Source: Bacteroidetes bacterium ADurb.Bin174
GTDB lineage: Bacteria; Bacteroidota; Bacteroidia; Bacteroidales; Paludibacteraceae
Length of the DNA stretch: 37,381 nucleotides
Assembly (NCBI GenBank): GCA_002070265.1
Contig: MWCX01000021.1
Span: forward strand, 1-37,381
Direction: 5' to 3'
The translations under genes were made by a program, and so were the position numbers. Below are positions 24,790 to 31,868 of the stretch, piece by piece. How positions within the stretch are numbered: the stretch's first letter is position 1; every line of letters begins with the position of its first letter. The notes under the pieces were generated by a model. That model was not told the DNA's origin. It ran no database searches and saw nothing but the letters and a program-made list of their open reading frames with translations.

Positions 24790-24831
24790 CTTTTACGTTT
24801 ACCGACGGTCGACGGTATGAAACGTTGGTGA
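24790..24831 (-). other. attC-like hairpin after the 107-residue gene
   Basis: On the minus strand TCACCAAC (24824-24831) lies 11 bases after the stop. ACGTTT-CAT-ACCG pairs with CGGT-AAACGT, with an unpaired CAT on one arm. TCACCAACG is the exact complement of the CGTTGGTGA before the same gene (25216-25224). The right end reads CGTAAAAG rather than GTT. Confidence 0.5.
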
Positions 24832-24842
24832 TTGCAAGTTTT

Positions 24843-25166
24843 CTACTTTTTAGTCAAAGTTTTATTAATTGAAAAGCCAAGTAGTCCCCCTAAAATTGTT
24901 GTCATTATTATTATTGGTATCAGTGAAACAGGCTCTTTCCAACCAATCAAAATTGCAGTTGGTAATAAAACCAAGAAAGCGATCAAAACACCTTTGATGA
25001 TCGAATTGATGTTTAAATCAATTGTTGCAATTAGAAATCCAACAACTATCCACATGGCAAATGCAGATATATTTGCATCCCATGTCAGGTTTTGCATAAT
25101 CATTGGAATTACATCAATAACTCCGGCAACCATGCCTAATAATAATCCAATTTTGATTTTTTTCAT
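24843..25166 (-). CDS. small four-helix membrane protein (cassette-like)
   Basis: 107 residues. Four predicted membrane helices: IGLLLGMVAGVIDVIPMIM, ISAFAMWIVVGFLIATI, IIKGVLIAFLVLLPTAILIG and LIPIIIMTTILGGLLGFSI, with a basic end (NKTLTKK). No family recognised. Flanked by the best core pair in the window: CGTTGGTGA 49 bases upstream and TCACCAACG 11 bases downstream. Confidence 0.6.
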   Translation of the reverse strand: MKKIKIGLLLGMVAGVIDVIPMIMQNLTWDANISAFAMWIVVGFLIATIDLNINSIIKGVLIAFLVLLPTAILIGWKEPVSLIPIIIMTTILGGLLGFSINKTLTKK

Positions 25167-25215
25167 ATCGTTTAATTTTAAATGCTGTGAATTTTTGTTG
25201 TGTTATTTTTAACTG

Positions 25216-25260
25216 TCACCAACGGATTGCCACGTTGCTAACTGGTAACCGTTATTTCAG
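25216..25260 (-). other. short attC-like site after dinD
   Basis: On the minus strand AACGGTTACCA pairs with TGGCAATCCGTT; one arm has a single extra base, and the loop is about ten bases. It overlaps the original dinD stop and ends CCG|TTGGTGA, which opens the next gene. Size and shape are close to a canonical attC site. Confidence 0.55.
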
Positions 25261-25915
25261 ATTCTTCTTTTCCTGATTCAATTGCTTTGGCTGCTTACCT
25301 TTCTCTAGCTTTTTAATGCTATCAGCCGTTGGCAGGTTTTCAGGCATGATTCCACCTAGTTCCTGAATGGTTTTGGAATATAGCATAATCAATTGGTTCC
25401 ACTACTCCTACATCTTTAGCCGCGGCTGCAAGCTGGATATTGTGTTTTGCCATTTCGTTGCGCAAAAACAAACGTTTCTCATCTTCGGTACTCAGGCGGT
25501 TATACTCGTCCATTTGACGAATTTCCTGTAGACGGGTTTGCACAGCAAAATAAGTTTGCCCCAAAGCAACAACTTCCTTATCAGGATCGGCATTTTGAAC
25601 AATGAGATAACATGCATAACGAGAGAGTTTGTAGCTTTGCGTTAGTCTTTCGGCACCTGAACCAATGGGAACCATTTCGTTGAACTCAACGATATGGTTT
25701 TCGACTCGCTGTTTACTATTTATACATGCTTCTTTGGCTTTTTCAATTACCGATAAAAAGTTACGAAAATCAGTGTAATCTAGGGCTTTTGCAAGAGTTC
25801 GGGCCGTCCAATATTCATTACCATTTTCATCTTTTCGTTTAATTTGTTCGAACAGATTGTTATGTTGATTTGATAGTCCTTTTGTCTGCGTGAGACTTCC
25901 GCTTTTTTTCGCCAT
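25252..25915 (-). pseudogene. dinD: dinD (DNA-damage-inducible protein D), internal deletion
   Basis: The first about 185 residues match DinD: an N-terminal BRO-type domain (NEYWTARTLAKALDYTDFRNF, SYKLSRYACYLIVQNADPDKEVVALGQTYFA, LFLRNEMAKHNIQLAAAAKDVGVVEPIDYAIFQNH). The frame then stops at 25340. In another frame the sequence continues at once with IQELGGIMPENLPTADSIKK, which is the usual C-terminal end of DinD (GGTMPEDLPTPxxSI). About 60-70 residues between these points are missing compared with the family length (about 270-290). So a deletion with frameshift inactivated or truncated the gene. DinD is an SOS-linked modulator of RecA filaments in E. coli. An attC-like site overlaps the old stop. 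Confidence 0.8.
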
Positions 25916-26143
25916 TTATAGTTTCTTATTCTATGATTTTTAATTGAGGGTCAAAGGTAACAATTTAGCACGGTTGCGCAAGAAAAATTTTGAATTATTG
26001 CATGGGCCTTTTTAACCCATTTTTTGTGCTGAGTTTATGAATGATATCAGTATGTACTGCCGTTATGCTTGCAGGGAAAGGTTGAGTATTAGCGATAGTG
26101 ATGGATAAAAAGCTCAAACTTTTGATTTTCCACTTAATTCTCA

Positions 26144-26992
26144 TTACTCCAATACTATGTCGGGTGACGTTTCTTTCAAGACGTAGTCTTTGAAATTTTC
26201 AGCAAATTTATTTACATACTTTGAAAGATAATCTTCAAGATGATCCCTTGAAATAAAATCAATTAAATATTTGTTGTTCTGCTTTTTAGAATCTATTTCT
26301 CTTGTGAAAGAAATATAGCCAACTTCATTAACTTTGGTCTTATCTATATGTGAATCAATTGAGAAGATTTTTGAATTTAGAACGACAATTGGAAAATAGA
26401 TTATATAGTTTTTCCAAGTTTCATTTCTTATACTCTTATCCTTATTCTTATAATATTCCAAACTTTTACTTAAAGGTAACATTATAGAGTCATAAATTCC
26501 ATCGTGAAATGCGTTCCATTTTTTATTTTTTTGTACAAGCTTACAGAATTGAACAGCCTTTTTATCACTTATCGAATAGGGGTAAATCTCATTTATTTTG
26601 TAATAGAAAAACCCGTTTTTTACATGGAAACTATTTTGCTTATTCTCTACAGGAATCAAATACTCATCCTTTGGAAAAAGAAAATTTGGTGGACTATAAG
26701 AGTCGTCAATCTTACCTTTGTTTCTAGTTATAAAGACGAAAGGATTTTTATTGTTTTTACATTCACATAACAATCTAATTCCAATGGATATTTTAGATTC
26801 TTCATCATAATAAAATCTTTTATAACCTGTAACATCTAATTCTCGGGATTTTTCTTCTTCTAAATCTTTAAATGCAGAATTAGTTTGAATATGATACTCA
26901 AACTTTTCAATTATAAACCCAATTTCTTGTTCAAACAAGAACCCTGAATCATTAATTGCTTTTAATATATCTTCTTGCGATGGCGTGTTCAC
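26144..26992 (-). CDS. possible PD-(D/E)XK nuclease-fold protein
   Basis: 282 residues, start codon GTG. The N-terminal 80 residues show FEQEIGFIIEKFEYHIQTN, then SRELDVTGYKRF and, after a strand, LLCECKNNKNPF. E...E-x-D-V...E-C-K is the pattern of restriction-like (PD-(D/E)XK or Mrr-like) folds, with E15-17, D53 and the ECK near 77-79 as candidate metal residues. The remainder is of unknown type and ends KDYVLKETSPDIVLE. The DNA target is unknown. AT-rich. It is preceded by GTTAATT (27001-27007); the expected partner AATTAAC appears after the stop as AATTAAG, one base off. Confidence 0.6.
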   Translation of the reverse strand: MNTPSQEDILKAINDSGFLFEQEIGFIIEKFEYHIQTNSAFKDLEEEKSRELDVTGYKRFYYDEESKISIGIRLLCECKNNKNPFVFITRNKGKIDDSYSPPNFLFPKDEYLIPVENKQNSFHVKNGFFYYKINEIYPYSISDKKAVQFCKLVQKNKKWNAFHDGIYDSIMLPLSKSLEYYKNKDKSIRNETWKNYIIYFPIVVLNSKIFSIDSHIDKTKVNEVGYISFTREIDSKKQNNKYLIDFISRDHLEDYLSKYVNKFAENFKDYVLKETSPDIVLE

Positions 26993-27000
26993 AAAATGTT

Positions 27001-27133
27001 AATTAACGATTCGGCAATATATTTTTGCTTCTGAATTCAGAGCACAACACTATCAAAGCACAATGAAATTCGAAACGAGCCACAGACTTTGATTTCAGAA
27101 CTATTTCGGTAATAAAATATACCACCTGTTATG
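27001..27133 (-). other. attC-like long hairpin after the Clp-fold protease gene
   Basis: On the minus strand CATAAC (27128-27133) lies 13 bases after the protease stop. AACAGGTGGTATATTTT pairs with AAAAATATATTGCCG followed by AATCGTT. CATAAC complements the GTTATG before the protease gene pair (28327-28332). Confidence 0.45.
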
Positions 27134-27146
27134 AGTTAAATGAGGC

Positions 27147-27452
27147 TTAGTTTGTTGTCTTTAATGGTAAATGCTCAATATATGCTACACCGTTCTGATT
27201 TTCAATAATTTTCAGAGCGCCTGAATTGGAAAAGGTATGCATAAATGCATGATGTGTCGTTAATACTAAATCTTGCAATTTATTATCTGATTCTAATTCA
27301 ATAATTTTTAATCCCATGTCTTTGCATGTAGCAAGGGATATATGTCTTGCATGAGTTTTTGAATTATCATGACTTGAAAAGTGCTCAATTACTTTTTTTG
27401 TTTTATCATTTTCATTCTCAAACATATTATCGTTAAGCCAGTCTTCTACAAG
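27147..27452 (-). pseudogene. C-terminal part of the SDH-family Clp-fold protease, after an in-frame stop
   Basis: This is in the same frame as the gene at 27453-28049. Directly after the TAG at 27453-27455 the sequence continues LVEDWLNDNMFENEN. It then runs to KKVIEHFSSHDNSKTHARHI, followed by a helical end (DLVLTTHHAFMHTFSNSGALKII), which is the normal C-terminal part of this protease family. Joining the two parts gives about 300 residues, a usual family length. A Met at 27425 could allow reinitiation of a 92-residue fragment, which would lack the catalytic part. Confidence 0.7.
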
Positions 27453-28049
27453 CTAAACTGACATATCTATTGCATGTTTGCATGAACTTAACAATGTAGG
27501 ATGATACTTTGAAATAATAAATTGCCACAAGGCTGCATTTTTAGGGTCGCTTATTATCTCTTTCCTTGCCCTTTCAAATTCAGCGATAACTGCTTGACAC
27601 GGTACATTCCCCATTTGAGGATCAATAGGGCCCAAACTTGAATGTTTTCCTAACACAATCTGTTTACATGAAAAAGCAATCATTGTCCCCGCTGACATTG
27701 AAAGTTGAGGTACGATAGCACGGATATCCTTGCCAAACATGGATTTCAAATATGTGACGAGTGCTTCAGCTGCTTCAAGACTACCACCAGGTGTATGCAA
27801 AATTAAGTCTAATCCTTTTTTTCTGTCCATTTTATGAATGTTTAACATAAAACCAGAAATATCCTTATCATTAACAATAACATCAGGGGAATTAGGTCGT
27901 TGGAGCCAACCTGAATAATATGCAATCACATTTCGCTTGGTGTATTGAAAAATATTTTTTAAATATTTTCTCCTTACAACATCAAGTGCTTGATTGCCTT
28001 GCCTGTTAACCCTTGCAACTTCTTCTAATACTTCTTTCCAATTAGGCAT
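27453..28049 (-). CDS. SDH-family Clp-fold serine protease, N-terminal catalytic part
   Basis: 198 residues before the stop. Clp/SppA-type crotonase fold: LDLILHTPGGSLEAAEAL (about 81-97), catalytic-Ser segment IVPQLSMSAGTMIAF (Ser119) and GKHSSLGPIDPQMG (Asp143), as in the SDH_sah serine dehydrogenase proteinase family. There is no signal peptide, so it is cytoplasmic or membrane-associated. The stop TAG at 27453-27455 interrupts an otherwise continuous frame. It starts one base after the end of the 68-residue gene, so translation is probably coupled. It lies in a cassette-like unit with that gene. Confidence 0.8.
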   Translation of the reverse strand: MPNWKEVLEEVARVNRQGNQALDVVRRKYLKNIFQYTKRNVIAYYSGWLQRPNSPDVIVNDKDISGFMLNIHKMDRKKGLDLILHTPGGSLEAAEALVTYLKSMFGKDIRAIVPQLSMSAGTMIAFSCKQIVLGKHSSLGPIDPQMGNVPCQAVIAEFERARKEIISDPKNAALWQFIISKYHPTLLSSCKHAIDMSV

Positions 28050-28050
28050 G

Positions 28051-28257
28051 TTAGTAATTTAATGAATGAGTATTCGGTGTTAATATTGGTGTAGGATGAT
28101 CTTCATAGAGATTAAATTCTTTAATAATATCACCTTCCTTATTCCATTCATGCCTAATATTTTCAGCATTTATACCAAGAATTGAGAAAATTTCTGAGTA
28201 TTCCTTTTTAAAGTCTTTTTCCTCAGTCTTTTTTACTTTTTTTTCTTCTTTGGCCAT
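28051..28257 (-). CDS. 68-residue charged protein, probable partner of the protease
   Basis: 68 residues. The first 22 are mostly Lys and Glu (MAKEEKKVKKTEEKDFKKEY), then a short helix and an extended tail (DHPTPILTPNTHSLNY). No family recognised. It ends one base before the protease start codon, and both lie between the cores GTTATG (28327-28332) and CATAAC (27128-27133). This suggests one mobile unit and a related function, perhaps an adaptor or substrate (inference). Confidence 0.55.
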   Translation of the reverse strand: MAKEEKKVKKTEEKDFKKEYSEIFSILGINAENIRHEWNKEGDIIKEFNLYEDHPTPILTPNTHSLNY

Positions 28258-28326
28258 AATAATTAGATTTTAATTTCTTTGCAAAGATAATAATTTTCTA
28301 AATTCAAAATCAAGTTCCGTATTAAA

Positions 28327-28462
28327 CATAACAGTCTGGTGCTTTTGGCGCAGTGACAAATTTCGAGGCAATTCATTATCCTACATCAAGAAGCTGATTT
28401 GCTGCAATTACCTTAAAATCAACGATTAAACTCCTGATAAAATATACGCACTGTTAGCGGTA
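28327..28462 (-). other. attC-like long hairpin after the DUF4145 gene
   Basis: On the minus strand TACCGCTAAC (28453-28462) lies 5 bases after the DUF4145 stop. The element starts AACAGT and ends ACTGTT, then ATG of GTTATG. Its first part (GTATATTTTATCAGGAGT) resembles that of 27001-27133 (GTATATTTTATTACCG), so the two sites are related. Confidence 0.45.
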
Positions 28463-28467
28463 GCCCT

Positions 28468-29139
28468 TTATTTCATTGGTGGTTTCCCAATATCTGCCAA
28501 TTTTTTATCTAATGCATCTCTTTTCGTTTTCAAAATTGATGGTTGTACAAAGTAAAAATCGAATAAAGCTTCTAAGACATCTAGTAACCATTCAGCTTCA
28601 CCAATCTCAACATCAATAATTTCTCCAGTCGATGTGCTTTTTAATGGATGGGCTGCAAAATTTCCAATATTTCTAATAGCATCAATGCTTTTAGATAAAT
28701 ACGAAGGCAATAATTTGCTGTCAATTATTTGTTGTATTTCATTGGATAAATCGCTCTTTTTTACACCTGCTTTCTCTCTTAATACATTTTGTAAACATCT
28801 CCTACTCAGTGCAGCACTTGCTTTAGGACTAAAAGTTAAAATCAAGCAAGCTTCATTATAATCCTTTGCAAACAATTCATCAACTTCAGGTGGAACAGGA
28901 GATCTACCTGATGCAAAAGGCCTAATCGTTTGTCTAAACTTAATCGACTTCAAACCATTCCATGGTTGATTTCGGGTATCTCGGTAAGGTTCTCCAGAAG
29001 CCAGATCAATAATCATTTTACCACAATTAGAATTTGGACAATTCATTGTAAAAATAGACCAAAAACTTTCTTTATCTCCATATAAGAATGTTTCAGAGAA
29101 GTTTGGATTTATTTCTACTAAACAATGTGGGCATTTCAT
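28468..29139 (-). CDS. DUF4145 domain protein with N-terminal zinc ribbon
   Basis: 223 residues. The N-terminus has a Zn-ribbon-like pair, C3-P-H-C6 and C-P-N-S-N-C (about 34-39). The DUF4145 core follows: EACLILTFSPKASAALSRRCLQ-N-V-L-R, then IGNFAAHPLKSTSTGEIIDV and EAEWLLDVLEALFDFYF. DUF4145 domains are found in restriction-modification and other defence-type loci, often fused to nucleases; the stand-alone form has no known function. It directly follows P-block 3. The flanking cores GTTGGCTGTA and TACCGCTAAC match at 8 of 10 positions. Confidence 0.75.
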   Translation of the reverse strand: MKCPHCLVEINPNFSETFLYGDKESFWSIFTMNCPNSNCGKMIIDLASGEPYRDTRNQPWNGLKSIKFRQTIRPFASGRSPVPPEVDELFAKDYNEACLILTFSPKASAALSRRCLQNVLREKAGVKKSDLSNEIQQIIDSKLLPSYLSKSIDAIRNIGNFAAHPLKSTSTGEIIDVEIGEAEWLLDVLEALFDFYFVQPSILKTKRDALDKKLADIGKPPMK

Positions 29140-29179
29140 ATTATTAAAATTTTTAGTTTATTTTTTTAGAATTACAGCC

Positions 29180-29230
29180 AACACCTAATTTCACTCACCA
29201 AATTTACAACATTCCTAAATATAAAACCAA
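29180..29230 (-). promoter_or_regulatory. P-block 3: repeated promoter ending at G/TT
   Basis: On the minus strand ATTGGTTTTATATTTAGG, AATGTTG, -7 box TAAATTTG (29199-29206), ending AGGTG|TTGGCTGTA at 29182. It is part of a larger duplication with 29900-30330. It gives the DUF4145 gene a leader of about 50 bases. Confidence 0.6.
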
Positions 29231-29306
29231 TAATATTTACATAACGTTATCAACAATATTATTTTCTATACACGTCAGCAAATTCAACAAAATAAACACA
29301 TTCCCC

Positions 29307-29476
29307 CTACTACGTTGTCTCACCCCCACCACTTATCAACTCATCATTATCCTCGCACCCCTTATACTCAATTTGCAGGGTAATGTGGCTGATGCCGAAT
29401 TTGGTTTTCAATAAAGTCTCTACGCTTTGTTGGATTTTTTGAAGGTCGATGTGGCGGAGTGTTGCCTGCATCAGCA
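29307..29476 (-). pseudogene. 3' fragment of the CDF exporter gene (duplicated)
   Basis: Matches the 3' end of the gene at 30026-30967, including the stop codon and the downstream DNA up to P-block 3. An internal part is missing: the join lies where TAAGGTTTCCAC (30128) and TAAGGTCTCCAC (30266) occur in the intact gene, so 138 bases were lost between short direct repeats. Similarity ends after GCCTGCATCAG. Confidence 0.75.
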
Positions 29477-29540
29477 TTTGATTATCACACTACATTTTCA
29501 TTACCTCTCTTTTCTTTGTGCTGACTACCGATAACATACA

Positions 29541-29921
29541 TTATTCAATCGCTTTCCAATAACCCGTTTTGTCACTTCCAATACGTTTTATTTTTCCCTG
29601 TTCTTTTAGTGCTTTTATTCTCCGCTTAGAGGTGCTTAAACTTATTTTCAACTTTTTACTGATTTCTACTGCCGTTATATGGTTGTTTTTCTTTATCAAA
29701 TCAAATACAGTGTCATTTACAGTGTCATTTTTTAATTTTACAGTGTCATTTACGGTATCAATGTAATGAATGTGCATTTCACGGTTTTTGAGCGGGTGAT
29801 TTTCTTTCAGTAATAAATTCAATAGAAAACGGATGAGATATTTTTCTGTTTTATGAATCCCTTTCGATAAATCTTCATAATTAACCCCCACTCGCACCCA
29901 ACATCCAATTTCACCCACCAA
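29541..29921 (-). pseudogene. Fic-family C-terminal fragment with winged helix
   Basis: 126 codons open, read from a non-ATG start (TTG). The first about 12 residues come from the P-block repeat. The real part begins near NYEDLSKGIHKTEKYLIRFLLN, which resembles the tail of Bacteroidota Fic-domain proteins, then a linker with repeated DTVNDTV and a winged helix (ITAVEISKKLKISLSTSKRRIKALKEQGKIKRIGSDKTGYW). The HPFxDGNGR Fic motif is missing, so the 5' part has been lost. The Fic assignment rests on the tail only. 29477-29540 contains no gene. Confidence 0.5.
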
Positions 29922-29950
29922 ATTTACAACATTTCTAAGTATAAAACCAA
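29900..29950 (-). promoter_or_regulatory. P-block 4: repeated promoter ending at G/TT
   Basis: On the minus strand ATTGGTTTTATACTTAGA, AATGTTG, -7 box TAAATTTG (29919-29926), ending GGATG|TTGGGTGCG at 29902. GTTGGGT fits the integron core GTTRRRY exactly. It follows the stop of the CDF gene. Confidence 0.55.
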
Positions 29951-30025
29951 TAATACTTACGTAATGTTATCAACATATATTTCCTATACACCTCAGCAAA
30001 TCAATAAAATAAACACATCTCCCCA

Positions 30026-30967
30026 CTACGTTATCTCACCTCCCCTACTTATCAACTCATCATTATTCTCACACCCCTTATACTCAATTTGTAGGGTGAT
30101 GTGGCTGATACCAAATTTATTTTTCAATAAGGTTTCCACCTTGTGGCGGACGGCTTGGGCATCGCTAAGGGGGACGTTATGGGAGATATTGAGATGGGCT
30201 TCCAGGTGAATTTGTTCGTCATCCATTTGCCACACATGCAGGTGGTGGATATTTTCAACTTGCGGTAAGGTCTCCACGCTTTGTTGGATTTTTTGAAGGT
30301 CGATATGGCGGGGTGTTGCCTGCATCAGGATATCTACCGTTTGGCGTACCACGCCCCAGGTGTGGTAGATGATGTAAACTCCCACGGCAACCGTTACGAG
30401 CGGGTCGAGCCAGTAAACTTGCCAAAAGAGAATGGCTATACCTCCTGCAATAACCGCTACCGACGAAAGCGTATCACCTAACAGGTGCAGGTACGCGGCA
30501 CGTATGTTCAGGTTGTGCGATTTGTCTTTTTGCAATACCAAGACTGAAATCAAATTAGCCAACAGTCCGAAAATGGCTACTGTAAGCATGATTCTGCCCT
30601 TGATAGGTTGCGGATCTACAAAGCGTTTATAGGCTTCCACAAAAAGAAAAATACAGATGGCTATCAGCACCACCCCATTAAAAAGAGCCGCTAAAATCTC
30701 TGCGCGTTTGTAACCGAAAGTCTTTTGAGCATCAGGTTTCTTAGCCGCATGTTTTCCGGCCAAAAAAGCAATAAAAATAGCGGATGTGTCACCCAAATTG
30801 TGTATCGCATCCGAAATAAGGGAAAGGCTGTTGGAGATAATTCCACCTGCTACTTGTACCAAGCTTATGGAAAAATTGAGCAGTGTAACCCATAACAGCT
30901 TTTTTCCTCGCAGGTTTTCTGTATGGGTGTGGTGGTGACCCCATGTTGCTTTATTTTTTTTGCTCAT
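30026..30967 (-). CDS. CDF family cation (Zn/Co/Cd) exporter
   Basis: 313 residues, six membrane helices. The His-rich start (WGHHHTHTEN) and the metal site ISDAIHNLGD (D53, H56-D60 region), with the second site AAYLHLLGDTLSSV, are the CDF H-x-x-x-D signatures. The cytoplasmic C-terminal domain (from about 215) has IHHLHVWQMDDEQIHLEAHL, typical for dimerisation and metal sensing. It exports divalent metals in exchange for protons and is close to the CzcD/ZitB group. It starts downstream of an R1 fragment; its 3' end is duplicated at 29307-29476. Confidence 0.92.
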   Translation of the reverse strand: MSKKNKATWGHHHTHTENLRGKKLLWVTLLNFSISLVQVAGGIISNSLSLISDAIHNLGDTSAIFIAFLAGKHAAKKPDAQKTFGYKRAEILAALFNGVVLIAICIFLFVEAYKRFVDPQPIKGRIMLTVAIFGLLANLISVLVLQKDKSHNLNIRAAYLHLLGDTLSSVAVIAGGIAILFWQVYWLDPLVTVAVGVYIIYHTWGVVRQTVDILMQATPRHIDLQKIQQSVETLPQVENIHHLHVWQMDDEQIHLEAHLNISHNVPLSDAQAVRHKVETLLKNKFGISHITLQIEYKGCENNDELISRGGEIT

Positions 30968-30997
30968 AATTGTGTTTTCTGCTTAATTTACTTATCT

Positions 30998-31101
30998 CTT
31001 CATTTTTTTGTCTTGATACAAAAAAACGAAGCAAAAAAAAATCAAGACTACGCCTGCTTCACTCGAAAAATTAGCGCTCGAATAACTAAATCGTCCAAAC
31101 T
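30998..31101 (-). repeat. R1 repeat, copy C (half hairpin)
   Basis: Complete foot plus the left arm (ACTCGAAAAATTAGCGCTCG, then AATAAC, AAATCGTCC), cut at the hairpin tip (CAAACTCTACGG). It is joined there to a fragment of R2. In the minus orientation it follows the PepSY gene and its heptad tract. Confidence 0.8.
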
Positions 31102-31103
31102 CT

Positions 31104-31136
31104 ACGGTGTCTTATAAGCGCCCAACTGCTGCGTTA
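31104..31136. repeat. R2 repeat, end fragment
   Basis: Only the GTGTC-end of R2 is left (GGTGTCTTATAAGCGCCCAA, then CTGCTGCGTTA), inserted at the tip of the R1 half copy. Confidence 0.7.
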
Positions 31137-31139
31137 ATC

Positions 31140-31240
31140 CGCGAAAACCTAACCCGCCACCACAGAACTCGCTACCACGGAACACGTACCTCGCACCCCG
31201 TACCCCGCGACCACGGAACTCGGACCCCGCACCTCACAAA
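31140..31240 (-). repeat. GGTNCGN heptanucleotide tract 2
   Basis: On the minus strand it begins directly after the PepSY gene: GGTGCGG, GGTCCGA, GTTCCGT, GGTCGCG, GGTACGG, GGTGCGA, GGTACGT, GTTCCGT and further decayed units (about 11). Same orientation relative to its gene as the other three tracts. Confidence 0.65.
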
Positions 31241-31241
31241 C

Positions 31242-31823
31242 TCACAACAACAGCATAAACAAAATCACCACAACGATCCCTGCCAGCAATTCGATGCCGC
31301 CTCGTCCCAGAATGCCTTCTTTACCTTTGATGATAAATATTCCGGTAATGGTGATGACAATGAGCGAAATGGCAAAAATGTCCGAAAACAAAGTCCACCA
31401 TTTTCCCGGATTATAGTGCAACCGGTTAAACTGACTGATGATGGGACGTTTTTTCAGTGACTCGTAAAGTGCTTTTCCGCTCTGCATGTCAACTTCCAGG
31501 GAAGAACCTCCTTTCAGAAAAACTTTCAGCTTGTCGTTTTCAGGAAAATAATGTTTCGTGTAGTTTTTATCCTCTTTGATGGGTTTCAGCATATCAATCA
31601 CCATCGATTTGGAAACATCTTCCTTCTCCATAGGAAATGTCCCATCCACCTGCAATTGATGTAGTTTGACCGTATAGTTCGGATTGATGCTATCGCGATG
31701 ATTGAGCATAATGCCCGACACGGCGTAAATGATGATGAGACCTGAAAAGAAAAAGGACAAGTCACAATGAATAACACGAAACCATTTTCGCAAACGTGCT
31801 CCCGTAAAACGTTTTTTAGTCAT
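31242..31823 (-). CDS. PepSY-associated membrane protein
   Basis: About 193 residues from the Met at 31823 (MTKKRFTGARLRKWFRVIHCD). The arrangement of helix 1 (LSFFFSGLIIIYAVSGIMLNHR), a periplasmic PepSY-like domain (about 40-140: LHQLQVDGTFPMEKEDVS, then GGSSLEVDMQSGKALYES, RLHYNPGKWW) and two C-terminal helices (IFAISLIVITITGIFII, ELLAGIVVVILFMLLL) fits the PepSY_TM family. Members are often linked to iron or haem uptake and reduction. It follows the OB-fold lipoprotein gene by 45 bases, so they probably form an operon. Confidence 0.75.
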   Translation of the reverse strand: MTKKRFTGARLRKWFRVIHCDLSFFFSGLIIIYAVSGIMLNHRDSINPNYTVKLHQLQVDGTFPMEKEDVSKSMVIDMLKPIKEDKNYTKHYFPENDKLKVFLKGGSSLEVDMQSGKALYESLKKRPIISQFNRLHYNPGKWWTLFSDIFAISLIVITITGIFIIKGKEGILGRGGIELLAGIVVVILFMLLL

Positions 31824-31868
31824 GATGTAAATTTTGGCCAAAAGTTAATGTATTCGGTTTGCCTTCCG

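Noticed and set aside
24294-25212. Open frames on the plus strand opposite the antiporter and the 107-residue gene
   Set aside because: Antisense shadows; the minus-strand products have clear membrane topology.
27453-27455. TAG as pyrrolysine codon
   Set aside because: No pyrrolysine genes are in view and the position is not a known site in this protease family.
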